DNA from: Cavenderia fasciculata
Lineage: Eukaryota > Evosea > Eumycetozoa > Acytosteliales > Cavenderiaceae
Length of the DNA stretch: 64,000 bases
NCBI RefSeq assembly: GCF_000203815.1
Contig: NW_004457729.1
Coordinates: 496,674-560,673, forward strand
Reading direction: 5' to 3'
Positions 46,981 to 57,537 of the stretch are shown here, piece after piece. The position numbers and the translations under genes were made by a program. The notes below the pieces were generated by a model. The model saw only the letters and a program-made list of their open reading frames with translations, did no database searches and was not told the DNA's origin. The first letter of the stretch is position 1; every line of letters starts with the position of its first letter.

Positions 46981-47506
46981 CGTTGTCTTTGTCTCTAATA
47001 CTGTAAAACTTAATTTATTATTAGGATAGATAGTGTACAATATATAATATAATATATTGAGTGAAGTGTATGTGAGAGAGTATAACTATTCTTTATCTGT
47101 TGTTGTTGTTGTATGTATGTATGTATATGTACACAGTTGTTATGTTATTTATGTTGGATAGAGATAGAGAGTAGTGAATGAATGAATGAATGATTGTGAT
47201 GCTTGCGTGAGGTTAACTGTGTAATTAATCAACCCATCACCATTCTCTCAACAACAATATGACAAACGTTCTCGACTGAACTAAAAGTTGACTTGATAAA
47301 GTTGTTGTTGGGTTTGACGAGAAAGACGTCTGTCAGTCGGAAGGATGAGATCAGCACACCATCAATTTTGGTAATAAAAATATTAATATTAAAATCATGG
47401 TTCTAGGAATTGGTTTATTATTGAGTTGGAGTTTCTCTTCATTGCACAAATGTAGTTACTACTTAGTATGATTAGTATATTTATAATAATAATAGATAGA
47501 TAGAGG
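46981..47506. promoter_or_regulatory. Divergent intergenic region, RdRP fusion and SAP/F-box gene
   Basis: AT-rich DNA with GTAT and GAAT microsatellites (about 47114-47195) and AGATAGATAGAGG just before the start codon at 47507. No gene seen; promoter role inferred from position. Confidence 0.4.
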
Positions 47507-49138
47507 ATGGAGAATAATGATGATAGTAGTTGTACAAACACAACAACCGTCGATTTAAATAATCTAACTAAACAAAAGTTGGAAGGAATGTTGAGACTAG
47601 ATGTAGAGGAGATATGTAATCAACTATGTGTATTTACAAATAATGGAAAAGAGTCAAAGTCAAAGATGATCTATAGAATATTAGCTTTGAAAAGAAAGAG
47701 AGTCGTAGATGAACAAGCAACAATGGTAAAGGAGGAAAAGGAACGGGTCGAGAGAGAAGCAATTCCTATTGGTCAGTTGTATGGTTCGTTGCCTTGGTTG
47801 TTAATTGCTCGTATCATTGGATTAGCGTGTCACGATACTCAAAGTCTACTATGTACATGTGTACATATCGCACATAAACGTCGACCGGGTATGTTTGATG
47901 AAAGGTATGCTGTCTGCTTACCGACCATCTCTCCCGATACAATGTGTGATCTTCACAAATATCAATATACCAATCAGTATCTTCAAAGTTATAACTTTGA
48001 TGCAACCTTTATACAAGGACAAGAGGTAGAAGTTGAAAAGAAAGAAAAGAAAGAAGAAGAAGAAAAGAAAGTGGAAGAGATAAGAAAACAACAATGTAAT
48101 GGGAGGTATATTGAATATTGGAAGAAATCATCATTGGCATTGGTATCAAGACGTGTATTTCAATTGGTTTCAACTACATTGTTTGATGATGTTGTGATGG
48201 AACCTACTATAGATTGGTGGAGTCGTGTGGTTGACAATGAGTATTGTTTGGTCAAGAGACTGCGTCGGTTGGTCGTCATGCCACACCCAGAGTCAAAGAA
48301 CAAGACCAAAATGTTTCATCGCGACACTGATACGAGTCGACTAGTATTGGGTGGCGTCGAAAAGATGTATATTAAAGCGCCATTCCTCGTTGAAAAGGTC
48401 GATACGACAAGATTGCTCGCCAACATACTGTCGGGTTGCCAAAGTATGGTCTGTTACTTTGACCTGTCCAAACCCGTCATGAAAACCTTGTTTACAGGTT
48501 TCACCAATCTCACCGCCATCAACCTACTCCACGCCAGTATTAATTTAAAGTATCTACACGATCTTGGTGACATGCTTAAAGACCGATCTGTACCATTCAC
48601 AAAGATTATTCTACCGTGTTACTATGATTGGACTGTATTACCACAAAACATTAAAAACAATCTAGAGGTTATATCACTTCATCCTCAATACGAAGTAATC
48701 ACTTTCAAACCATTCAAACAAGCCGAATCACAGTTCCCAAGACTGAGACATGTCTACGTCACCAACTATAAACGTATTTATGGTCACAACTCGTTGAAAT
48801 GGAATGGATTCCAAATGCCAGAGACTGTGAGAAAGGTTACATTGAATGAAGTTCCAGATTCAGTGTCACCCTTTGTTCTCAATCCACATGTTGAAACGTT
48901 ACGATTCAGGATTGTACCAATACCCAAACATGGCAAGTTTGACCATCCCCTTCCGCCAATTTCAATCCGTCGTTTAACATTTGAACAAACTGAATTACTC
49001 AATATTATATTATACACTAATACCGAAATCACAGACACCGACACTACCCATTTTCAAACAGCTGGGTTCACCTATATCGGCTCTCAATTTGATCATGCTA
49101 TAAAATTAAAAAAATTAATTTTTAAAAGATTGTTATAA
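47507..49138 (+). CDS. SAP-like plus F-box-like protein
   Basis: A single-exon frame of 543 residues. Residues about 17-65 look like a SAP-type helix-extended-loop-helix (LTKQKLEGMLRLDVEEICNQ, then KSKMIYRILALKRKR), which usually binds DNA. Residues about 95-125 look like a divergent F-box (GSLPWLLIARIIGLACHD, LLCTCVHIAHK). An acidic/basic coiled segment (EVEKKEKKEEEEKKVEEIRK) precedes a long region with weak leucine-rich pattern. SAP plus F-box-like proteins form sizeable families in dictyostelids, but no individual role is known to me. Start and stop are clean and there is no intron. Confidence 0.65.
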   Translation: MENNDDSSCTNTTTVDLNNLTKQKLEGMLRLDVEEICNQLCVFTNNGKESKSKMIYRILALKRKRVVDEQATMVKEEKERVEREAIPIGQLYGSLPWLLIARIIGLACHDTQSLLCTCVHIAHKRRPGMFDERYAVCLPTISPDTMCDLHKYQYTNQYLQSYNFDATFIQGQEVEVEKKEKKEEEEKKVEEIRKQQCNGRYIEYWKKSSLALVSRRVFQLVSTTLFDDVVMEPTIDWWSRVVDNEYCLVKRLRRLVVMPHPESKNKTKMFHRDTDTSRLVLGGVEKMYIKAPFLVEKVDTTRLLANILSGCQSMVCYFDLSKPVMKTLFTGFTNLTAINLLHASINLKYLHDLGDMLKDRSVPFTKIILPCYYDWTVLPQNIKNNLEVISLHPQYEVITFKPFKQAESQFPRLRHVYVTNYKRIYGHNSLKWNGFQMPETVRKVTLNEVPDSVSPFVLNPHVETLRFRIVPIPKHGKFDHPLPPISIRRLTFEQTELLNIILYTNTEITDTDTTHFQTAGFTYIGSQFDHAIKLKKLIFKRLL

Positions 49139-49378
49139 ATTATTAATAATACTAATTATAAATGTGCAAACATATCACAATAATCAACATATTTATTTAT
49201 GATTGATTATTATTATTTAAGAAATAAATAAATAAATAAATAATTAAAAAAAAAAAAAAAAAAAAGATTAAAAAAACGACAAAACCAAAAACGACCGAAA
49301 TTTAATATTACCTCCATACTTCGCATTCGTTTTATCTTTTTGTTGTGATTGTGTGTATATAGTATATAAATAGAGAAG

Positions 49379-50335
49379 ATGAAGAAATATAATAAAAAGT
49401 CAAGTGTCAAGTTCAATCTTGCAGGTAAAGAAGAGGTATCGAGAAGATGGAACAAGCTCGCTACTCCATTGACCAATTATACAAATATGGGTATCAGCAT
49501 GAATAACAAGTTGGGCAAAGACAGAAAGATCATATCGAATCGTCCATTTGTAGAGAAAAAGACTCCTCCTAAATTGATTGGTATGTATATCATATATAGA
49601 TACAGATAGATAGTTCTAAAGTCAGAGCATTAGCATGCAGATGATGGTTGTCGGTCGGGTCGAACAATCATTTCAGACCATTGTCGATAAAATGATTCAT
49701 TCAATACTCATTCATTATTATTATTATTATTATTATTATGTTCATTATATATATATATATCTAGATATACCTGTACCAGAACCAAGAATTCGTTCAGAGA
49801 AGGGATTAAATTTCAGAGATCAACATTACTATAGAGATTTAATTTTGAAATATGGTGTCGATTATGAGGTATGAATAGAATAGAATAGAATAGAATATAG
49901 TATAATAGATTAGATAATTGATATTGGGATATTAATCATTGTTATTGTTTCTTGTAGAAAATGAAAATGGATATCAAATTAAATTATTTACAAAGAACTG
50001 CCAAAGAGGTAGAGAATGGATGTAACAAATTTATTGGTTGTTATGGCGACCCAATTGCTGAGATTATGGCCAATAGAGAACAAGAAAAGAAGAGACTAGA
50101 AGATGAACAAAAGGAATTGGAGGAATTCCAAAGAAAGGAAAATGAAGCTGCTCAAAAAGCTGCTCAAAGACAACAACAACAACAACAATCAACTACTACT
50201 GCGACTACTACAACTACTACTCCATCCACTTTGACTACTACTACTAACAACAAAAAGACTCCAACTACTACTACTGCCAAAAAAGTAGTAAAGAAAACAA
50301 CAACAGAACCAAAGAAAACTTTAAAAAAGAAATAA
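49379..50335 (+). CDS. nop16: Nop16, 60S ribosome biogenesis factor
   Basis: Exons 49379-49580, 49765-49868 and 49958-50335 give 227 residues. The pattern follows Nop16: a short basic start, VSRRWNKLATPLTNYTNMG (the W and NxxxxG region), RPFVEKK, then YYRDLILKYGVDYEKMKMD and LQRTAKEVENGCNKFI, matching the conserved EKYGxDYKAMxxDxKxxYxQT core. Nop16 is a nucleolar protein of the pre-60S particle. After the core comes an extra Glu/Gln/Thr-rich coiled and low-complexity tail ending in a Lys-rich stretch, absent from the human protein. Confidence 0.85.
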
Positions 50336-50396
50336 TTAAATTAATAATAAATTAATCTTATATTTTAACGTTAAATAGTGTTTGATTGTTTTATAT

Positions 50397-51208
50397 CTAT
50401 GATTCATTAATTGAAGGTATCCAAAATGAAAGAGTTGAACATGCACTTGCAGCCATCATTAATTTTGGATTCCATTGTACACAACCTACTTTGGAGTGGT
50501 GACCTCCCCATACTGCTATTTCCTCTCCTGTGAGGGTGCGCCATACGTGGACAGACCCATCTTCACTGCCCGAGATGACAAATTGTGCGTCGGGGGTGAA
50601 CGACGCTTCGAGTGACGACCCCTTGTTTATTGGTAAACGAGTTGTACTGTTGCACCTTTTCACCTGTAAACGAGTCGATTAAAAAGATGGTGTTCTCTGT
50701 CGTAGACAATAATATGTATTTGCCATCGTTGCTGAATTTCATGCCGGTCCATTCAACCGGTTGTGGATGGTGTACTATAAAGTTGGAAAAGGGACCCTTG
50801 TCAAAGTTTCTAACGTCGTATAGTTTAATCGAATTGCCTGATACGGCTGTGGCCAAAATAATACCTTCGGGGTCATACGACAATGATGGTCGTCCATTTC
50901 GTCTAATTATACCTTGACATACATTCGTTCTTAAATCCCACAATCTTATAGTATCATCCAATGATCCAGACATGAATGTATCATTTACAGGTGACATTGA
51001 CAATGATACAACTCTAAATAAATTAAATTAATTAAATAAATGAATCAATCAATCAATCAATATAAATGTATATTACATACTTATTTCTATGTCCTTTAAA
51101 ATATCTCAAGTATCTATTATCATGTAATGACAAATATCTTAGTGACTCTATAGATTAATATTAATATGTAATTAGTATAATATTCAATTGATTGATCTAT
51201 CGATCTAT

Positions 51209-51255
<47 letters not shown>

Positions 51256-51715
51256 TACCATCCCATTGATTTTTAGATGCACATATAATAGCATCATTGT
51301 GATGTGTAAATCTAATCAAATCTACACCATATTTTTTACTATACAATTGTTTTTGTGAACTATTAATAGAGATGGTAAGTAAGTATATTTGTTATATCTG
51401 TAATGAGTCTGATCTGATATACATACTCTCCCGAGTTTATATTATACAAATGAATCGATTCATCATCGGATGCTGTTATCAATAATGTTCCATCTCCACA
51501 AAAGTCCATCGAATTGATTGGTGCTGTCTATAAACATTATTAGATTAGATCAGTAAAGAGCAAGAAAGAATAGTAGTAAGTATAATGATCATTGATCAAT
51601 CAATCAATCAGTGGATGAGTATGTTGTTTAGGGAGCATAGTATACTACATACATTATCATCTTTAAACACTTTTCCTATGCCCATAGTGGACACTGATAG
51701 ATCTGTTATCCTCAT
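50397..51715 (-). CDS. wdr82: WDR82/Swd2 WD40 protein, one frame break
   Basis: Exons 51715-51653, 51527-51427, 51359-51259, 51147-51081 and 51013-50397. Ignoring one extra base, the product is 315 residues, against 313 for human WDR82, and aligns throughout: PINSMDFCGDGTLLITASDD, KQLYSKKYGVDLIRFTHH, VVSLSMSPVNDTFMSGSLDD, IRLWDLRTNVCQG, LEASFTPDAQF, and the end SACSTLSFWIPSI. WDR82/Swd2 recruits the Set1/COMPASS H3K4 methyltransferase to RNA polymerase II and is part of the PNUTS-PP1 termination complex. The frame changes in a GGGG run near 50618-50623. It converges with nop16, stop codons about 60 nt apart. Confidence 0.88.
51214..51252. repeat. (TC)n microsatellite in a WDR82 intron
   Basis: About 19 TC units lie directly upstream (plus strand) of the exon 3 donor site, so on the transcript the intron begins with a purine GA run. 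Confidence 0.9.
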
Positions 51716-51952
51716 TCCTCTCTATTATCTTTAAAGATTCAGAATGAATCTATGAATATGTATATGTATAAATGTATGTTCTTAGAACAATAATTAATTA
51801 AAAATAATACAGTAATTTTTCATCTCACGAGAGCCAACCCTTCAGGACATTATCAATCATTAATTTAATAGAGCTCATTGGTCATTTTTTGAAATCAATA
51901 CATGTTGTATGATAGATTCATTGATTGGAATCGATCGAGATATATATATTGA

Positions 51953-53167
51953 ATGGATGATGAAAATAGAACAGTAGTTGTAGATATAGGGACATACGAA
52001 GTCAAAGCAGGATTTAGTGGAGATGAATTACCTCTTGATCCAATTCCTTCGATTGTTGGTCGTTGTTGTGCTGGGTATGTATAGTTTGATATAGAGAGAG
52101 AGAGAGTAATAGATAATATATATATATATATATATATACTAATGTTGTTCTTCATATGTAGATGTAGTCGATCAGGAATGAAAGGAATGGGATTCAAAGA
52201 ATTCTATGTTGGTGAAGAGGCAGTTAGAAAGAGAGGTATATTAAGAGGTGTTTCTAGACCGATTGAAAAGGGGATGGTAGTCAACTGGGAATCAATGGAA
52301 AAGATGATGCATCATATATTCTATCAAGAACTACGTGTTTCACCAGATGAACATCCACTACTCATTACAGAGACACCCAACACTCAGAAAGTGAATCGTG
52401 ACAAGATGTTACAAATACTATTTGAAACGTTGGAGACTCCATTGCTGAGTATTCAGAATCCATCGTTACTGACACTACATGCTCACAACTTGACTAGTGG
52501 TGTTGTACTAGACTGTGGTTACACTACTAGTCATGTGACTGTCGTCAATGAATCAAACAAAGTGTCGTCGTATGAAAAGCTAGATTTTGGAGGTTCACAA
52601 GCGACTGATCTATTGGAAGATATGTTGAAAAAGGAAAGAGGGTATCGTCGGTACACAAGTTCATTCGACGGTGTGATCAATTCTATCAAGACTGAAATAG
52701 GGTATATTGCACTACACTATGAAAAGGAAAGAGAGATGGACACTACCGAACAAGAAAGAGTATACCAACTACCAGACGACCAAACAATAACAGTTGGACA
52801 AGAACGATTCAGATGTTTTGAACCAATATTTCAACCATCGTTGGCTGCAATAGAGAGTGACGGTATTCAAGATATTATTTATAATTCAATTATGCGATGC
52901 AATGTTGATACTCGACGACTACTCTTCGATAATATAGTATTGAGTGGTGGCAATACTTTGGTGGCTGGCATGACCGACCGTTTGACAAAAGAGTTGTCCA
53001 ACATGTCCAGCTCACCCGTACGAGTAATTGCACCAGCCAACCGAAAATACTCTGCTTGGATAGGTGGTAGTATCATCTCACAACTATCAACCTTTCAACA
53101 GAGTATGTGTATTTCTAAAGAACAATATAATGAAAATGGATCATCTATTTTTAATTCAATCGTGTAA
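51953..53167 (+). CDS. Divergent actin / actin-related protein
   Basis: Exons 51953-52074 and 52162-53167 encode 375 residues, the length of conventional actin. Actin landmarks are in register: VVVDIGTYEVKAGFSGDELP (phosphate 1 loop region), HPLLITETPNTQKVNRDKM, VVLDCGYTTSHVTVVNE (phosphate 2 loop, altered from DSGDGVTHTVP), LSGGNTLVAGM (adenosine motif) and RKYSAWIGGSIISQLSTFQQ. Many core positions differ from actin, including the first phosphate loop (IGTYEVKAG for NGSGMCKAG), so nucleotide handling may differ. No Arp-specific long insertion is present, so I cannot place it in a named Arp class. Confidence 0.85.
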
Positions 53168-53299
53168 AATTAAACCAAATTTAATTAATTCATTCATAAT
53201 AATAATAAAAGATATTATTAACCAGAGTACTCTATCTTTATCTCTCATTTGTGTATAACACTTTTGATAACCTGCTACAACATTTAAAAGTTGATTGAT

Positions 53300-55351
53300 T
53301 TATTGTGGAGGGATAATGGGTTGAGCAGGTGGAGCGATGTAAGCTCTTGGTGGAGGTGGAGCAATGTTATTTTTCTTAAAGTAACGTGTGAATTGCTTTG
53401 GAATCTCCTTTAGTGTTTCCTTGGCAATGTTTCCACTCTTGCTGACTTCAGCAAATGGCACAAATTGGACAATATCTCTGACCGCTCCCTTTAATGGATT
53501 AGTGTCACCATCAAGCTCGTTCATTGAATAGAATGAAGCACTACCAACACCGACACTAATTAAATATAAAGAGTATTAATATTAATAAACATATTTATCT
53601 TTGCAGAGATATTGTTTGTTTGTTTTTGATTGACTTACATAACAATTGATAATGGTAAATGGGAACCTTTAACAACTTGAGCTTTAGTTTCAGTCATATC
53701 ACAAATATCACCATCAGTGATAATCAAGAGAATGGTGTATTTTGGAATAGGTGAGACTTTACCAGCCTCGGCAGCAGCAACAGCCTTTTTAAGAACTTGT
53801 TCCATCAGAGTGGGTGCAGACAAACTAATCTTTGACATGTTTTCACGGTACACTCTTTGGACGTCGTCGATACCTGCAGCTTCTTCCTTGCCACCGATTA
53901 CATCGAATGGGAAACAATGAGAGGTGACACCGTTGACACTACCACCATACCCATAGACTGGAATCATACGATCAGTGTCATATGGCTCCAAGACACGTCC
54001 AATACCCAAAATGGATTGTTCGTATTCATTCAAGTTCTTGCCAATATCGTGTAATGATCCGTTAGAGGCTGTGCAATCGATAGCAACCATCAATCCAATC
54101 TCGATACCACCGGCAATGAAATCTAAAATAGTGTATGGGTATCCAGTCTTGATACTAAAACTCTTAAAGTAACAAACTCCACTATTCTTGTATCCAGACT
54201 TACTAATCTTCTTTGCATTAATAATTGGTATTTCCATAGTTGCATGATTACCTTCATTTAATTGTCTTAATGTTGTCTAAAAATAAATTAAATAAATAAA
54301 TTTAAATAAATAAATATTAATATTATTATTATTTGTTTGTGTATGTATGTATGTATGTATGTATGTATGTATGTATGTATGTATGTATGTATGTATGTAT
54401 GTATGTATGTATGTATGTATGTATGTATGTATGATTATATTTAATTACCTCAAAGATACCAATTAAATCATGAGCACTATGCTTATCCCAATCAAAGAAT
54501 TCAAATTTGATGGGACGGTCTGGATTACCTCCACAGAATACATCCATTGAAAACTTGTTGGCTTCGTAGACTGGATCCAAGGTATTCATGATCACCTTGG
54601 ATTGATAGATTTCAGTCCATGATACATTATCTTCATTCTTTCTAAAAATCTTAAAGTATGGATCACTCTTTCCAAATAAATCTTTCTTGTCCAACTAAAT
54701 GAACAAATAAATAAAGTATGTATTAGTCATCATGTGAATATTGATATTATTATCTTTTTTTAATTACTTACATGTTTACAGCCAAGTTGGAATTGAATCT
54801 TTTGACCTGATCTTTGGAAGAACTCAGCTTTGATGTCAATCATACCACTGAAGCTGCCGGCTGGAGTGTTGAGGTTTCTCTCTACTCTACGGCCTGGTGC
54901 TGATACGATTTCACTGAGTGGGACGATAGTGGTACCGATGATATCGTGTTTGGAGAGATCCTTGTAAGAGGTCTTGGATGGACCATCGACATCGACAACT
55001 ACAAATTGCAATGGTTGTAAAGCTTCAAAGTGATAGTCAACCTTGACAGTAGTCTTAAAGGTTGGGTTTAGGTTGTTCTTGATCTTTTCAGAGGCTCCAA
55101 TCAATTGGAAGTTGTCAGGTGCTCCAATTGATTGATATACCAATACTTGTGGATCTATAATATTATATAGGTATACACACAGAATCAAATGTATGTTTGT
55201 TAGTCAACACTGCACTGGCACTGCTAAATGATTACATGTAATCATGTGATCATATGATCATATGACACTTACCAGACTTTGACATGATGTCCTTGTTTGC
55301 AAGATGCTTGCAACTGAATGATAATTCTACATATAATTGATTTGGATTCAT
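53300..55351 (-). CDS. Copine (two C2 domains plus vWA domain)
   Basis: Exons 55351-55273, 55154-54772, 54694-54449, 54276-53639 and 53555-53300 give 533 residues. C2A starts at residue 3 (QLYVELSFSCKHLANKDIMS) with Ca-binding acidic loops (SDPQ, DVDGPSK). C2B spans about 135-265 (GCKHLDKKDLFGKSDPYFKI, EFFDWDKHS). The vWA-like copine domain spans about 295-500 (IGLMVAIDCTASNGS, the modified MIDAS; LLIITDGDICDM). The C-terminus is Pro-rich (PPPPRAYIAPPAQPIIPPQ). Copines bind phospholipids in a Ca-dependent way; D. discoideum has cpnA-F, acting in cytokinesis, contractile vacuole and adhesion. I cannot say which paralogue this is. Confidence 0.93.
54341..54433. repeat. (GTAT)n microsatellite in a copine intron
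   Basis: About 23 perfect units. The antisense reading generates a false HTYIHTYI peptide beyond the exon 3 donor. Confidence 0.95.
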
Positions 55352-55896
55352 CTTTTCGATCAATAAATACAGATAGTGTATATATATATATAATACAAAT
55401 AATAGATAGATAGATAATAATACAATGAAATGAATGAATGATGAGGCTTCAATGAGCTTAAGTTGTTTTTATCTGTCGATGAAAGCTCATCAAAAATAAA
55501 AATATCTTGCCCTTGACCAAGCACGACATCGCGATGCGCTATGAGATCACCTTTTGGTTCAACGCGTTGTTATAACTTTGAAAATAACTTGAGAATACTA
55601 CATAGAATGAACTTGAGAGTATTAATTAATTATTTTTAATTTATTTTTATTGAAACTAGGAAAGAAACAAAATTAATGAGTAGTATCATCAGGCATCATG
55701 ATGATTAAAAATAATAAAAAACTAATTTTATTCTAATTATTATTATGAAAAACAACCAACTCTCCTTCTTGAACGCAAGTAATTAAAAAAATTTATCATT
55801 GCACACATAGTTAGTCAATCAACAAACAAAAGTTGGAGATAAATATTTATCTATTCTATTCTATTCTATACTAGAGTAGAGAACTAGTTTAGGAGA
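55352..55896. promoter_or_regulatory. Divergent intergenic region, copine and TMEM151-like gene
   Basis: AT-rich with GATA and TATA tracts near 55378-55412, a less AT-rich patch at about 55515-55570 that shows no frame, and TATTC repeats directly before the TMEM151-like start. No gene seen. Confidence 0.4.
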
Positions 55897-57131
55897 ATGG
55901 TATTTCATGTGATTCAACCAACTAGAAATCATAGTGAAAGAAGATTAGCTAAACAGTTTGGAAAAGGAAAAGTAGAATTTGATTCCTTGTGGCAATGTAT
56001 CGTTTGGTTATTTTCAATCTGCTTGTTTGTTGGCATAGCAGTTTGCATTGTCCGATACCAAGAAGAGTATTGGAATCGATTTCAATACTACAAAAGACCT
56101 TTTTATGCTGAAAAGGTAAATATACATACTTTATTAATGTGGACTGACTGACTCTTGAACACATTAAATTCTACTCTTTGGAATAAACATTATTAATGTG
56201 TATTTATTTATATTTATAGGGGAGTATATTCTTTGGAGGTATCTTTTTGGTAATCATGTTTGTTTTATTTTGGGTTGGTAGATATCCATTTTTTGAAACT
56301 CGGTTTAATGGAATAGATGAAATGAAGTCGGTTCGACGTCTAGTGCCATATGTCGAGTCGCTTCGTACCACTAAACCAACCGTTCAAATTAGATGTGAAA
56401 GTTATCATTGGGAGAAAAGTCATTTCTCTACAACTGAGAGGACAGGCAAGAGGCGTACTACAACCACCCACTCCTCTTATTGTAAAAGAGTGGTGACACA
56501 CAGAGAAACAAATGAAATGGTAGTCTCTGGATGGGAAGACACATCACCTCCTCTTGACATTACAACGATCCGAAACTTGGATGATGCTGCAGAGGAGATA
56601 GTCCAAGTTTATTTTTCACTAGAGTGGGTCTTTATGGACGTAAAATCAGAAAGGGTGATCAAATCGGTCAAAGACAATATGTTTAAACGAAACAAGAAAA
56701 GAGATTACCATTTTGACATTGTTGTCGATCTACATATCGATGGATTTTCACCCAAAGAATCGAGTAAACTATTTTACTTGAACAAAAATTCAATACCTTG
56801 GTATATCAATACTTTTTGGTGGTCAATTGCAAATGTTTGTATATTTTCTCAATCAACAAATCCCTCCTTATCTTGTTAACCATATGTACATAATTTAATT
56901 CAATATATTTAGATATTCTTTTTATGGTTTCCTTGGGAGGTGGCATATCAAAACAATCTTGCAACCAGTCAGGTTGATATTATGAAATCGGTTATGATAT
57001 CTGGCACAGTTGATCCTTTGCCATTGGACGATTATGAGGATGACCAAAACCAAGGGTCACCTTTTGTCTATATTTGTATTTTATTATTTGTATTATTAAT
57101 AATCTATTACTATTTCACACATCTCACATAA
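55897..57131 (+). CDS. TMEM151-like multi-pass membrane protein
   Basis: Exons 55897-56115, 56220-56834 and 56913-57131 give 350 residues. Hydrophobic segments lie at about 33-51 (IVWLFSICLFVGIAVCIV), 74-94 (IFFGGIFLVIMFVLFWVG), 265-280 (IPWYINTFWWSIANV into IFFLWFPW) and the C-terminal 20 residues (FVYICILLFVLLIIYYYF). Between them, QIRCESYHWEK followed by Thr/Arg-rich residues and a later PWY resembles animal TMEM151A/B (SYHYVRRTRQ... PPWYARAW). TMEM151 function is unknown. The second intron uses the donor GTTTGT, required by phase. The distance from animal homologues makes the family call moderately sure. Confidence 0.7.
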
Positions 57132-57537
57132 ATCGTTCAGTCTGCTGACAATGGATAAAATAAATATCGTTCCTTCCATTTACATTTACATAATAATAAT
57201 ATTATTGTTGTTGGTATATCGTATGTGTTGATATCTTGAAGATAAGATTGTGACTTCATTACCCATCATTAAATGAATTTATTTTTAGTGGGGGGGTGTC
57301 TCGTTTCCAATTTTCGTGCATAGCAGATCGTTGTTTCTTCACATGTCATTCATTTAAATATTAGACATCGACGAAAGAGAAGGAAAGGAGGAGATGCAGC
57401 ATCTTTTGACGCATCACATATAATATTAATATTCTATCAATCAATCTATCTATCATATTATCAATCATCATCTGAATAAATCGCCGATATACTTACTGAT
57501 CAGAGACGACGACGACAATCATTGCACCTACAACGAC
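57132..57537. other. Intergenic, no gene seen
   Basis: AT-rich DNA with a G7 run at about 57291 and a GACGAC-rich leader before the next start codon. Confidence 0.45.

Noticed and set aside
55897-57131. TMEM43/LUMA as identity of the four-TM protein
   Set aside because: The SYHW segment and the PWY before the third membrane segment fit TMEM151 better.
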